Shown here: positions 1 through 8,093 of the stretch, in pieces
Numbering within the stretch: position 1 is the stretch's first letter
Layout: every line of letters starts with the position of its first letter
Source: an uncultured Candidatus Saccharibacteria bacterium
GTDB taxonomy: Bacteria > Patescibacteriota > Saccharimonadia > Saccharimonadales > Saccharimonadaceae
NCBI GenBank assembly: GCA_937990725.1
Contig: CALKQS010000014.1
Location: 1 to 64,000, forward strand
Direction: 5' to 3'
Length of the DNA stretch: 64,000 nt
Made by a program: the position numbers and the translations under genes
Notes under the pieces: generated by a model
What the model saw: the letters and a program-made list of their open reading frames with translations, nothing else
Database searches by the model: none
Told to the model about the DNA's origin: nothing

Positions 1-147
1 AGCAGTGACGTAGACGGTGTTTTGTGGCACCTACCATCACGCGCGAGCGTCGACATCGGGGTCACTCATCGATCTATTTCTGTTGCCATTGAATCGCCAG
101 CGATGACTGATCTTACTGAAGCTGAAGAGAAGTATTTCGCTCAGTAA
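1..147 (+). CDS. 3' end of an unidentified protein (partial)
   Basis: Frame 1 is open from the window edge to a TAA at 145-147 and gives a 48-residue C-terminus ending EAEEKYFAQ. Codon choice resembles the neighbouring genes. The 5' part lies outside the window, so no family can be named. It converges with the minus-strand permease gene. It may be the true end of a gene or a chance open frame. Confidence 0.4.
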   Translation, partial: SSDVDGVLWHLPSRASVDIGVTHRSISVAIESPAMTDLTEAEEKYFAQ

Positions 148-212
148 ACAACCCCAACTACATAACATCGAGAGCGTCGAGCACTGTCTGTGGGATAATC
201 ATTCTCTACTGT

Positions 213-1880
213 CTAATCATCCGCATGCTTAGTGGTGAGGGTGCGCTGAGGCAGGAAGAGGGCAACAAGGAAGCCGGTGGCCATAAGTGCGGCGCTGATG
301 ATGAAAATCTGGTGCAAGGAGTCGCTAAAGGCGTTGAGAATGCGCCTCGTGTAGTCGTCTTGCTGCTGGCTTAGCTGCTGCTGAGCACGCGCGCGAGCTG
401 GAGCAGGTAGCTGGGCCATGCCTTTGGCTGCACCCTGGCTGATGGTGTCGCGTTGGCTGTTGATGCGCAGCAGGGTATCGGCATTGAGCTCGCCATCGAG
501 CTGCCGAGCGGCTTGTGGCGCGCGGCGCAGCGTCTGGATGTAGGGAATTTGATTGACATCGCCAAGGCTGTGTAAGATACCACTAGTGAGCACGCCCGCA
601 AAGATAGCTGTTCCCACCGTCGAGCCAAGCCCGCGGAAGAGCTGTACGCTTGAGGTAGCAGCGCCAAGATCCTGCTGGCGGAATTCATTTTGCACGGCGA
701 GGGTGAGGATAGGCATACACATCCCCATGCCAAAGCCAGTGAGTGCCATAATGATCGCCTCGTGCCAGTAGGGTGAGGTGGGCTGGAGTGTGATAAGCGA
801 GAGAATGCTTGCTGCGGTGATGGCGCAGCCAATGACGATATAGCGCTTGTATACACCTGTCCGGCTGATGAGTTGCCCCACGCCAATAGAGCTAATCATC
901 ATTCCGCCCACCATTGGCAAGAGCATCAGGCCAGCCTGCGAGGCAGTCGCACCAAAGACTTGCTGATTAAATTGCGTGAGGTAGAGGATTGCCCCGAGAA
1001 AAGCGGCACCAAAGAGCAGGCTAATGAGCATAATCAGGCGGTAGGTGGGGTTACGGAAGAAGCGGAGAGGAAGGATGGGCTGAGCGGCGTTGCGCTCAAG
1101 CCAGAGGAAGATACCACCGGCAAGGGCGGCAATAGTCAGCAGTACGCCCTTGATGAGAGTAAGAGTAATGCCACGGTCGATGACGCTCTTAAAGACCATC
1201 TCCGTATTGTCTACTGCCAAGACAAGCGCCGCCAGGGCGATGGTGATGAAAAGAGCACCGAGGTAGTCTGGCTTGTGCTTGCTGTCGTGCTTGATTTGTG
1301 GGCAATAGCGGATGATGAGAGCAGTGGCGATGATACCAATTGGCACATTGATAAAGAACGTCCAGCGCCAGTTGGTTGTGATGCCAAAGATGGTCGCACC
1401 ATCGGTTAGCCAGCCACCAAGCAATGGCCCCGCTACCGAGCTCATACCAAAGGTTGCACCGATGAGCCCTTGCCAGCGGCCCCGCTCCTTGGGCGTAAAG
1501 AGATCGCCGACAATAGTAAAGGCGTTGGCGGTGATAATGCCGCCACCAATTCCTTGCAGCGCACGCCACGCAATGAGCCATTCCACGGTTGGCGCGATAC
1601 CGCTGAGCAATGAGCCAATGGTAAAAATTGCCACGCCACTGAGCAAAAGTGGCTTGCGGCCATACATGTCGCTTAGCTTACCGGCTAGCGGCACTGTCAC
1701 AGTGGTGGTGAGCATATAGGCAGTAACGATAAAGCCAAGAGAGGAGAAGCTGTTGAATTCCTTGACGATTGCGCCGAGTGCCGTCGCCACGATGGTTTGG
1801 TCGAGCGCTACGAGAAAGAGGGCGCTCATCACAGCAAGCATGACGATGAGTTTGTGACGTTGAGGGAGATGATGGAGCAT
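213..1880 (-). CDS. DHA2-family drug:H+ antiporter (MFS, EmrB/QacA-like)
   Basis: A 555-residue, very hydrophobic protein with the number of segments expected of the 14-helix DHA2 branch of the major facilitator superfamily. Near residues 25-35 it has LDQTIVATAL, the DHA2 signature in helix 1, and near 67-76 GKLSDMYGRK, MFS motif A of the loop between helices 2 and 3. Members export drugs or other amphipathic compounds across the cytoplasmic membrane using the proton gradient. AAGGA lies 6 bases before the ATG. A promoter with ideal spacing lies about 100 bases upstream. It appears to be a single-gene unit; the substrate cannot be told from sequence. Confidence 0.9.
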   Translation of the reverse strand: MLHHLPQRHKLIVMLAVMSALFLVALDQTIVATALGAIVKEFNSFSSLGFIVTAYMLTTTVTVPLAGKLSDMYGRKPLLLSGVAIFTIGSLLSGIAPTVEWLIAWRALQGIGGGIITANAFTIVGDLFTPKERGRWQGLIGATFGMSSVAGPLLGGWLTDGATIFGITTNWRWTFFINVPIGIIATALIIRYCPQIKHDSKHKPDYLGALFITIALAALVLAVDNTEMVFKSVIDRGITLTLIKGVLLTIAALAGGIFLWLERNAAQPILPLRFFRNPTYRLIMLISLLFGAAFLGAILYLTQFNQQVFGATASQAGLMLLPMVGGMMISSIGVGQLISRTGVYKRYIVIGCAITAASILSLITLQPTSPYWHEAIIMALTGFGMGMCMPILTLAVQNEFRQQDLGAATSSVQLFRGLGSTVGTAIFAGVLTSGILHSLGDVNQIPYIQTLRRAPQAARQLDGELNADTLLRINSQRDTISQGAAKGMAQLPAPARARAQQQLSQQQDDYTRRILNAFSDSLHQIFIISAALMATGFLVALFLPQRTLTTKHADD

Positions 1881-1976
1881 ATAATTCCTTGGTTTAGTGA
1901 TTTGCTATTTCCAGTGTGAAGCAGAGCAATGACAAGCTTACGTTTGATGTTGAGAGAACCACTGGCCAAATATGCT

Positions 1977-2005
1977 ATGATACGCCGAATAGAACTGTTT
2001 GTCAA
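1977..2005 (-). promoter_or_regulatory. Promoter of the DHA2 permease gene
   Basis: On the minus strand TTGACA (2005-2000) and TATCAT (1982-1977) are 17 bases apart. A second TTGACA lies at 2016-2011. The long leader carries the SD used by the permease gene. Confidence 0.65.
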
Positions 2006-2007
2006 TT

Positions 2008-2475
2008 TTATGTCAAGGAGCTTAGGCACTGCACTGGTTGATTGCGAGCGATGAGCTGCGCCAGATCAACTTCGGCAAGGAAGTGAGGTAAAATTGGGTA
2101 CTGCTGCGGGGTAATAAAGCCGCACTCGGCAACCTCTGCTAAGCCGTGCGTTGTAGCGGCAAGGTCAATTGACTGGTAGTCGTGCCAGTTGGTGATGTGG
2201 AACAAGAACTCAAGCTGTTCGCGTGGCTCGCCAGCTGCTGGCGCTGCGATAGCAAACTGCTGGACGAAGAGCAGCCGGCCAATTACTGGATCGACGCCAG
2301 TTTCTTCGATTATCTCTCGCCGTAGGCCGTCCATCACACTCTCGCCCAGCTCCAGTCCACCGCCTGGTGTACACCAAAAATCTCGGCCATCGCCAGTGCG
2401 CGCTGTCAAGCGCTGGCAAAAAAGCTCGCCCCTGTCGTTGATGATAATTCCACGTACGTTGATGTGTCTGTGCAT
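2008..2475 (-). CDS. Nudix hydrolase
   Basis: A 155-residue protein with a complete Nudix box (GGGLELGESVMDGLRREIIE then ETGVD), the Mg-binding loop-helix-loop that hydrolyses nucleoside diphosphates linked to another group. The substrate is not evident: oxidised dNTPs, sugar nucleotides and dinucleotide polyphosphates are all possible. The open frame extends upstream to 2643, but the ATG at 2475 has GGAGG just ahead and begins the usual Nudix beta-strand (MHRHINVRGIIIND), so that start is preferred. Its 3' end overlaps the promoter region of the permease gene. Confidence 0.85.
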   Translation of the reverse strand: MHRHINVRGIIINDRGELFCQRLTARTGDGRDFWCTPGGGLELGESVMDGLRREIIEETGVDPVIGRLLFVQQFAIAAPAAGEPREQLEFLFHITNWHDYQSIDLAATTHGLAEVAECGFITPQQYPILPHFLAEVDLAQLIARNQPVQCLSSLT

Positions 2476-2623
2476 GGTGCCTCCGTTATAGAACCGTTGA
2501 TTGATAATGAATGATAGACAGCCAGTTAGATAATTATTTCTAGTATAGCAGCAGTGAGATAGGTATTGTAAGAAGCGTGTGGTATTAACAACACAAGCGA
2601 TAGCACAAAATGACAGTATGTTA

Positions 2624-2629
2624 TATAAT
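2624..2629 (+). promoter_or_regulatory. -10 box, leaderless start of kinase-like gene
   Basis: TATAAT followed by exactly 6 bases and then ATG at 2636, with no SD. Transcription would start at or within a few bases of the start codon. Confidence 0.6.
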
Positions 2630-2635
2630 ACTCGT

Positions 2636-3550
2636 ATGGCCAAGCCGCATTACAATCATTGTGAGATACTGACAGCACCTCAGGATTATCGCCCATTGCC
2701 TAACCTATCAGCAGCGGTGCGACATGATGGTAAATATAATCGGCCTGATTCTCGTTTTTCGTCTGACCCGCTGCTGCGGGTTGCTGGTGATTTGTCGTCA
2801 ATAATACATGCAGTGCCCGAAAAAGATCTCGCGCGTGGTGGCTCATCGCGTCATGGAGCATTTGTTGCCCATGTGCGCTATGCTGAGCAGAAACGCGATA
2901 TGCCCGAAACACTTGTTGTCAAACCTTCTACGGTGCCAACGGCTCTTGGTGAGTTGGCTATGACGCAGTACCTAGAGCGTGAGGGACTTGCGCCGTTCTC
3001 AGTAGACGGGCTGGTAGTTGATGGCGCACCGGAAGGCGCAGCTGCACAGGATCGTAGCCGTGTGGCTTTGCTATTGTCGCGATATCAGCCAGAAGTAGTG
3101 GGCTTTGATAGTCTTGCGTGGCATGAGATGAGTATGGATGATGTAGCGCTGTATGCCACCGAGGCAGCGACCGCATTGGCTGCATTACATAGAGTGGCAG
3201 TTGCGCATGGTGATGGCTATTTGCGTAATGTTGTGCGTGTCTCGGGTCAGCCAGCTCGTATGATTGATTTTGAACATGCGGTTAGTTTCTCAGACGTTGT
3301 TGATCAAGCTGATAGAGGAGATGAAGCAGCGCAGCGCCACATAGCCGATATGATGTCGCGTGACCTCTGTGGTATGGTTACTGATGTCGCGCAGCAGGTG
3401 CAGTTGACACGTAGTACATGGCTTGATCCTGCATTGAATGCATACTACGAGCAACTTGCGGTGCGGGGGCATGATCAGCTCGTTACTGCTGCATCGACTG
3501 TTATGACGGCAGCGCGTCGTACCGTAGCCTACTTAGCCCACCTCTCTTGA
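2636..3550 (+). CDS. Protein-kinase-fold phosphotransferase (RIO/APH-like)
   Basis: A 304-residue protein. The catalytic loop HGDGYLRNV (about residues 191-199) has the His-x-Asp-x4-Asn form of protein-kinase-like and aminoglycoside-kinase-like folds, and MIDFEHA (about 209-215) holds the metal-binding Asp of a DFG-equivalent. LVVKP near residue 95 could supply the ATP-binding lysine. These motifs indicate a phosphotransferase of the RIO, Bud32 or lipopolysaccharide-kinase type; the target is unknown. The ATG at 2636 is chosen over an upstream GTG because of the -10 box 6 bases away. It ends 8 bases before the groES CIRCE element. Confidence 0.65.
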   Translation: MAKPHYNHCEILTAPQDYRPLPNLSAAVRHDGKYNRPDSRFSSDPLLRVAGDLSSIIHAVPEKDLARGGSSRHGAFVAHVRYAEQKRDMPETLVVKPSTVPTALGELAMTQYLEREGLAPFSVDGLVVDGAPEGAAAQDRSRVALLLSRYQPEVVGFDSLAWHEMSMDDVALYATEAATALAALHRVAVAHGDGYLRNVVRVSGQPARMIDFEHAVSFSDVVDQADRGDEAAQRHIADMMSRDLCGMVTDVAQQVQLTRSTWLDPALNAYYEQLAVRGHDQLVTAASTVMTAARRTVAYLAHLS

Positions 3551-3575
3551 TTTTCCCATTAGCACTCGCTATACT
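3547..3575 (+). promoter_or_regulatory. groESL promoter
   Basis: TTGATT (3547-3552), a 17-base spacer and TATACT (3570-3575). The -35 overlaps the stop of the upstream kinase-like gene, and the -10 lies inside the CIRCE spacer, so HrcA binding should block RNA polymerase directly. Confidence 0.8.
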
Positions 3576-3585
3576 AGAGTGCTAG
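3559..3585 (+). promoter_or_regulatory. CIRCE operator (HrcA site)
   Basis: TTAGCACTC, 9 bases, GAGTGCTAG. This matches the CIRCE consensus (TTAGCACTC-N9-GAGTGCTAA) in all but the last base. CIRCE is bound by the heat-shock repressor HrcA; no hrcA gene is in the window. Confidence 0.95.
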
Positions 3586-3638
3586 AAGCGCCTTGATTGA
3601 TACCGGGCGCGGTGATAAGTATAAGAAAGGGGTAACCA

Positions 3639-3905
3639 ATGAGTTCACCAATCAAGCCAATGGCGCATTTCGTCGTGGCGGTTAAGGAGAAAAAGCCAGA
3701 GAAGACTGCCAGCGGGATCTTTTTGCCCGAGTCGGCTCAGGAGAAGTCGGAAGCTGCCAAGGTGATTGCTGTTGGATCGGCAGTAGAAGATGTCGCAGTC
3801 GACGCGCGGGTGGTTTACAAGAACTACGCAGCTACCACCATTAAGCTCGACAAAGAAGAGTATTTGATTATCAAGGACGAGGATATCCTCGCCACAGTAG
3901 AATAG
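3639..3905 (+). CDS. groES: Co-chaperonin GroES
   Basis: An 88-residue protein of Cpn10 length. It keeps the family layout: an N-terminal strand with IKPMAHFVVAV, the mobile loop around KTASGIFLPES that docks on GroEL, and the C-terminal YLIIKDEDILATVE strand. The heptameric ring caps the GroEL folding chamber. AAGGGG lies 7 bases before the ATG. It is first in a CIRCE-controlled operon and groEL follows 12 bases after its stop. Confidence 0.97.
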   Translation: MSSPIKPMAHFVVAVKEKKPEKTASGIFLPESAQEKSEAAKVIAVGSAVEDVAVDARVVYKNYAATTIKLDKEEYLIIKDEDILATVE

Positions 3906-3917
3906 GAGAACTAGTCT

Positions 3918-5561
3918 ATGGCAAAAAAAGTATTTTATGATGAAGATGCGCGCCGCCGGATTTTGGGCGGAGCAGAGATTCTTTACAACGCAGTGAAGAC
4001 AACGATGGGGCCAAAGGGTCGCAACGTCGTCATCGGCAAAAGCTACGGTGGCCCAAGCGTCACGCACGACGGTGTGACAGTAGCCAAGGGTATCGACATC
4101 GAGGATGTTGATGATGAGACACTGGGCTTTAAAGTGGGGGCAGAGCTCATCAAGCAAGCCGCCAACAAAATGAACGATGTAGCTGGTGATGGCACGACCA
4201 CCGTGACAGTTTTGACCTACCACATTCTCAGTGAGGCAAACAAGCTGATTGCTGCTGGCCACAACCCAATGCTGCTCCGCAAGGGTCTGGAGCGGGCTGC
4301 GGCAGAGGTAACAGCGGCTTTGAGCGAGCAGGCAGAAGACATTCGCAATGACGAAACACGCGTCGCAGAGGTGGCAACTATCTCGGCGGGTGATGACGCA
4401 ATTGGCCGGCTGATTGCTGATGTAATGGAGAAGATCGGGCCAAATGGCGTGGTGACGGTTGAGGAAGGCCGCGGCCTTGAGCTAGAGAGCGAAGTGGTTG
4501 AGGGCTTTACCGTTCAGCGTGGCTTCGTCAGCCCTTATATGGCAACGGACACCAAGCGAATGGAAGCGGTGTACGACAAGCCAGCTATCGTTATTACCGA
4601 CAAAAAGATTTCTTCGGCGCAGGAGTTTGTCCCACTGCTTGAGATGATTGCCCAGAGTGGTAAGAAGGATCTCGTCTTGATTGCTGACGATGTGGATGGC
4701 GAAGTGCTTGGTCTGCTTGTGCTTAACCGCCTCAAGGGTGCCTTTAATACCTTGGCTATTAAAGCGCCGAGCGATAAGGATGTCCTCTACGATATTGCTG
4801 CTCTGGTGGGCGCAAAAGTTATTACCGAAGACACCGGTATGAGCTTTGATACGGTTGGCCCCGATGTAGTGGGCTCGGCTCGCAAGGTGATTGCTACCAA
4901 GGATTTGACAACGATTGTCGAAGGGGCTGGTGCAAAGACGGCAGTTGATGCCCGGATTGACCAGATTGCCGTTGAAATTGCCAATAGCACAAGCGACTAC
5001 ACCAAGAACAATCTCGTCAAGCGCCAAGCTGCCCTGACTGGCCAAGTGGCGGTGATTAAGGTAGGTGGGGCAACCGAGACCGAGATCGAAGAGAAGAAAT
5101 ACCGCGTTGATGATGCGGTGGCTGCTGTCAAGGCTGCTCTGGCTGAGGGTGTTGTGCCTGGTGGCGGGGTGACACTGGTCAACCTCGCGACAAGCTACGC
5201 TCACGCTGGTGATGCCGATGCGTCAGTAACCGCTGGTGAGGATTTGCTCATCCACGCGCTGGAGCAACCATTCCGCATTCTGCTGACCAACTCTGGCCTC
5301 AATGCTGACGAGTGGCTACCACAGGTGAAGGCAGCGCAGCCTGGCTTTGGTATTAACGTCAATACACCAGGTGAGCTGATCGATCTCAAAGCAGCTGGCG
5401 TGGTTGACCCTGTTCGCGTTACCAAGGAAGCACTCCAGAATGCTGCCTCCATCGCTGGCACTGCAATGACGATGGGTGCGCTCGTCGTCGACCTGCCTGA
5501 GAAGGAAGCGGCAAGCCCAGCTGGTATGCCCGGCATGGGCGGCGGTATGGGTATGTACTAA
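3918..5561 (+). CDS. groEL: Chaperonin GroEL
   Basis: A 547-residue Cpn60 of normal length. It has KTTMGPKGRNVVI near the N-terminus, the ATP-binding GDGTTTVTVL near residues 92-101, and the Gly/Met-rich tail GMPGMGGGMGMY that projects into the folding cavity. It forms the double heptameric ring that folds cytosolic proteins with ATP and GroES. It is cotranscribed with groES under CIRCE and closed by a strong terminator. Large antisense open frames inside it are shadows of its codon bias. Confidence 0.99.
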   Translation: MAKKVFYDEDARRRILGGAEILYNAVKTTMGPKGRNVVIGKSYGGPSVTHDGVTVAKGIDIEDVDDETLGFKVGAELIKQAANKMNDVAGDGTTTVTVLTYHILSEANKLIAAGHNPMLLRKGLERAAAEVTAALSEQAEDIRNDETRVAEVATISAGDDAIGRLIADVMEKIGPNGVVTVEEGRGLELESEVVEGFTVQRGFVSPYMATDTKRMEAVYDKPAIVITDKKISSAQEFVPLLEMIAQSGKKDLVLIADDVDGEVLGLLVLNRLKGAFNTLAIKAPSDKDVLYDIAALVGAKVITEDTGMSFDTVGPDVVGSARKVIATKDLTTIVEGAGAKTAVDARIDQIAVEIANSTSDYTKNNLVKRQAALTGQVAVIKVGGATETEIEEKKYRVDDAVAAVKAALAEGVVPGGGVTLVNLATSYAHAGDADASVTAGEDLLIHALEQPFRILLTNSGLNADEWLPQVKAAQPGFGINVNTPGELIDLKAAGVVDPVRVTKEALQNAASIAGTAMTMGALVVDLPEKEAASPAGMPGMGGGMGMY

Positions 5562-5583
5562 GCCTCGTCCTGCCTTGTTTTGC

Positions 5584-5613
5584 AAAAACCCACCACATCT
5601 GTGGTGGGTTTTT
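5584..5613 (+). terminator. Rho-independent terminator of groESL
   Basis: A perfect 14-bp inverted repeat (5584-5597 with 5600-5613) whose core is ACCCACCACA/TGTGGTGGGT, ending in five T. The flanking A and T tracts pair, so it may work in both directions. Confidence 0.9.
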
Positions 5614-5630
5614 ATGTGGGAAAGAATCGG

Positions 5631-5659
5631 TTGACATATACCCCCAGGGGGTATACAAT
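5631..5659 (+). promoter_or_regulatory. csoR promoter
   Basis: TTGACA (5631-5636), a 17-base spacer and TACAAT (5654-5659), then 6 bases to the ATG at 5666. AGGAG occupies those 6 bases but is too close for a normal SD, so the mRNA may be leaderless. Confidence 0.85.
5637..5655 (+). promoter_or_regulatory. CsoR operator palindrome
   Basis: TATACCCCC-A-GGGGGTATA is a perfect 9-bp palindrome filling the spacer between -35 and -10. It matches the G/C-tract operators known for CsoR copper repressors, implying derepression by Cu(I). Confidence 0.92.
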
Positions 5660-5665
5660 AGGAGT

Positions 5666-5944
5666 ATGAGCAAAGATATTACCAGACGAGCACTACACCG
5701 TATCAAAATTATGAAGGGCCAGCTGGAGGGGTTAGAAAAGCGTGTGGCCGATGATGCCTACTGTATGGACATCATCATCCAGAGTTTGTCGATCCAGAAG
5801 TCACTGGCGTCGCTCAATAAGCTGATGGTCAAGCAACACCTCGAGATGCATGTGGCTGAGATGTTGGCGTCAAGCGATACGAAGCAGCGCGATAAGGCAC
5901 TCAAAGAGCTCGACCAGCTCTATGACCTGACGAACATTCGCTAG
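5666..5944 (+). CDS. csoR: CsoR-family copper-sensing repressor
   Basis: A 92-residue all-helical protein of the DUF156/CsoR family. Metal-ligand positions are Cys33, His58 and His62. The spacing (25, then 4 residues) equals Cys36-His61-Cys65 of the M. tuberculosis protein, but the third ligand is His. A Cys-His-His set is known from Thermus thermophilus CsoR, which responds to several metals. It should bind the palindrome in its own promoter and leave it when Cu(I) or a similar ion binds. The copper ATPase gene follows about 60 bases downstream, presumably in the same transcript. Confidence 0.93.
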   Translation: MSKDITRRALHRIKIMKGQLEGLEKRVADDAYCMDIIIQSLSIQKSLASLNKLMVKQHLEMHVAEMLASSDTKQRDKALKELDQLYDLTNIR

Positions 5945-6003
5945 CAGCAAGCGGATATAAGAATGGAAAGGATAATGCGGTGCGCAGCACCGAGGGGTTT
6001 GTT

Positions 6004-8037
6004 ATGGATACAAAACAGTCACAGCACCAGCACATGACTCATGGTGAGCATGCTCACTATGAGCAGCATGCTACGGAGAGCTATGCCCATCATGAGGCGC
6101 ATGGACAGGGTGGCCATTGCGGGCATGATGCGGCGCAATTTCGGCAGCGGTTTTGGCTGTCGCTGCTGATAACGATCGGTGTGCTGGTGTGTTCACCACT
6201 ACTTCAGCAGTGGCTCGGGTATACACTACCTGAGGTGGTGAGCCGGTATGTACCGGCTTTTAGCGGGACGATATTGCTGTGGTATGGTGGCCGAGTCTTT
6301 ATTCGGGCGGGGTGGCAGGAGCTACGCCAGCGCCAGCCTGGTATGATGCTGCTGATTGCTCTGGCGATTAGTGTGGCCTATGGCTACAGCCTGCTGGTGA
6401 CCAGTGGCGTGGTAGCAGGGATGGATTTTTGGTGGGAGCTCGCGTCGCTCATTACCATTATGCTCCTCGGGCACTGGCTCGAAATGGCAGCGATTAAGCG
6501 GGCAACGGATGCCGCTCATACCTTAGCGCAGCTCTTACCCGAGACGGCAGAGGTTGTGACGGAGCAATCGATTGATACAGTGCCGCTTGATCATCTGGCT
6601 GTGGGGATGACCGTGCTGGTGCGCCCGGGTGGGCGCGTACCAGTGGATGGCCAGGTGATATCTGGTGCGTCACAGGTCGATGAGTCGATGCTCACGGGTG
6701 AGTCGCACCCCGTTGCCAAGCAGCCAGGGAGTCTTGTGACGGCAGGCACGATCAATGGCACTGGTGCGCTTCATGTTATGGCCCAGCACATTGGTGATGA
6801 TACAACATTGTCGCATATTATGGAGCTGGTGCGCCAGGCTGAACAGCGTCGGTCGCGAACGCAGGTGCTGGCGGATCGGGCAGCGGGCTATCTTTTCTAT
6901 GCAGCGCTTGCTACTGCGCTGGTGACGGGTGTTGGTTGGGCGCTGGCTGGTGCATCGCTGGGTGAAGTGTTGCAGCGGGTGGTGACAGTGCTGGTGGTGG
7001 CGTGCCCGCATGCTTTAGGCCTGGCGGTGCCGCTGGTTGTATCGATCTCGACTGGGCTTGCGGCGCAGCGCGGTATTGTGGTGCGTGATCGCCGCGCTTT
7101 TGAAGCCGCGCGGCAAGTCGATGTGGTGTTATTTGACAAAACGGGTACACTGACAACTGGCCACCTGGCAGTGGTTGCAGTCCATGGTGGGGACGAGGCG
7201 GCTATTCTGGGATTAGCGGCGGCGGCTGAGCATGAAGCAGAACACCCGATTGCAGCAGCAATTCGCCGCGCGGCAGCCGATCGCCATGTTGCGATACCTG
7301 CTGTGCGTGATCTCCAGACGGTGCCGGGTTATGGCGTGCAGGCTGTGGTTGATGGCGTGCCGACGTTAGTTGGCAATGCGGCCTTTATGCAGCAGCATCA
7401 GATTGATCGAGATGAGATAACGACGGACCATACAGTGGTCTACGTTGCCCAGGCTGGGCGCGTCTGTGGTGTGATTGAGCTTGGTGATGCGCCGCGCCCT
7501 GGTGCGGCAGCGGCAGTCGCAGCGCTCCAACGCCGCGGTATAACAGTCGCCATGGTAACAGGGGATGGTGTGAGGCCAGCCGACGCGATTGCTCGCCTCG
7601 TTGGTATCACTGAGGTTCACGCTGAGGTAACACCAGCTAAGAAGGCGGCGATTGTCATGGTGTACCAGCAGCAGGGGAAGCGGGTGTGTTTTGTTGGTGA
7701 TGGCGTGAATGATGCACCAGCACTTGCCCAGGCCGAGAGTGGTGTCGCGATTGGGACGGGGACTGATGTTGCCGCAGCGTCTGCTGGGATTATGTTGGTT
7801 GGTGATGATCCGCAGGCGGTTGTCCGGGTGATCACGCTGGCCCAGGCGACGTACCGAAAAATGGTGCAGAACCTCTGCTGGGGAGCGGGCTATAATGTGC
7901 TGATGCTTCCCCTCGCGGCTGGGGTGCTTGCGCCAGTCGGGGTGGTTATTTCGCCCGCGATCGGTGCGGTGGTGATGTCGCTTTCGACGATTATTGTCGC
8001 AGCAAATGCACAACTCTTACGCCGCACGGTGGTGTAA
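6004..8037 (+). CDS. copB: Copper-exporting P1B-type ATPase, CopB (CPH) subtype
   Basis: A 677-residue heavy-metal ATPase. Residues 1-45 form a His-rich tail instead of CXXC metal domains. The membrane metal site is ACPHALGLAV (CPH at about 334-336), the signature of the P1B-3/CopB subtype, rather than the CPC of CopA. TGES (about 231), DKTGTLT (about 378, phosphorylated Asp) and the hinge GDGVNDAPAL are intact. It should pump copper, and possibly silver, out of the cytoplasm. An in-frame GTG at 5980 with AAAGGA upstream is an alternative start; ATG 6004 with AGGGG 6 bases ahead is preferred because the His-rich tail begins there. Confidence 0.93.
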   Translation: MDTKQSQHQHMTHGEHAHYEQHATESYAHHEAHGQGGHCGHDAAQFRQRFWLSLLITIGVLVCSPLLQQWLGYTLPEVVSRYVPAFSGTILLWYGGRVFIRAGWQELRQRQPGMMLLIALAISVAYGYSLLVTSGVVAGMDFWWELASLITIMLLGHWLEMAAIKRATDAAHTLAQLLPETAEVVTEQSIDTVPLDHLAVGMTVLVRPGGRVPVDGQVISGASQVDESMLTGESHPVAKQPGSLVTAGTINGTGALHVMAQHIGDDTTLSHIMELVRQAEQRRSRTQVLADRAAGYLFYAALATALVTGVGWALAGASLGEVLQRVVTVLVVACPHALGLAVPLVVSISTGLAAQRGIVVRDRRAFEAARQVDVVLFDKTGTLTTGHLAVVAVHGGDEAAILGLAAAAEHEAEHPIAAAIRRAAADRHVAIPAVRDLQTVPGYGVQAVVDGVPTLVGNAAFMQQHQIDRDEITTDHTVVYVAQAGRVCGVIELGDAPRPGAAAAVAALQRRGITVAMVTGDGVRPADAIARLVGITEVHAEVTPAKKAAIVMVYQQQGKRVCFVGDGVNDAPALAQAESGVAIGTGTDVAAASAGIMLVGDDPQAVVRVITLAQATYRKMVQNLCWGAGYNVLMLPLAAGVLAPVGVVISPAIGAVVMSLSTIIVAANAQLLRRTVV

Positions 8038-8053
8038 GTCGCGAGCTCCGTTA

Positions 8054-8083
8054 TTGACAGACTTGCGCTGTCTATGTCATACT
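8054..8083 (+). promoter_or_regulatory. Promoter of the VanZ-RDD gene
   Basis: TTGACA (8054-8059), 18 bases, CATACT (8078-8083). The ATG at 8094 is 10 bases after the -10 box, so the leader is at most a few bases and there is no SD. Confidence 0.7.
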
Positions 8084-8093
8084 AGCGCGCAGT

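Noticed and set aside
4482..5204. 240-codon open frame antisense to groEL
   Set aside because: Shadow frame caused by groEL codon bias; no start signal and no recognisable domain.
5977..5992. GGTGC-GCA-GCACC hairpin before copB, similar to part of the arc-operon hairpin
   Set aside because: Too short and only partly similar; shared GGTGC runs are common in this composition.
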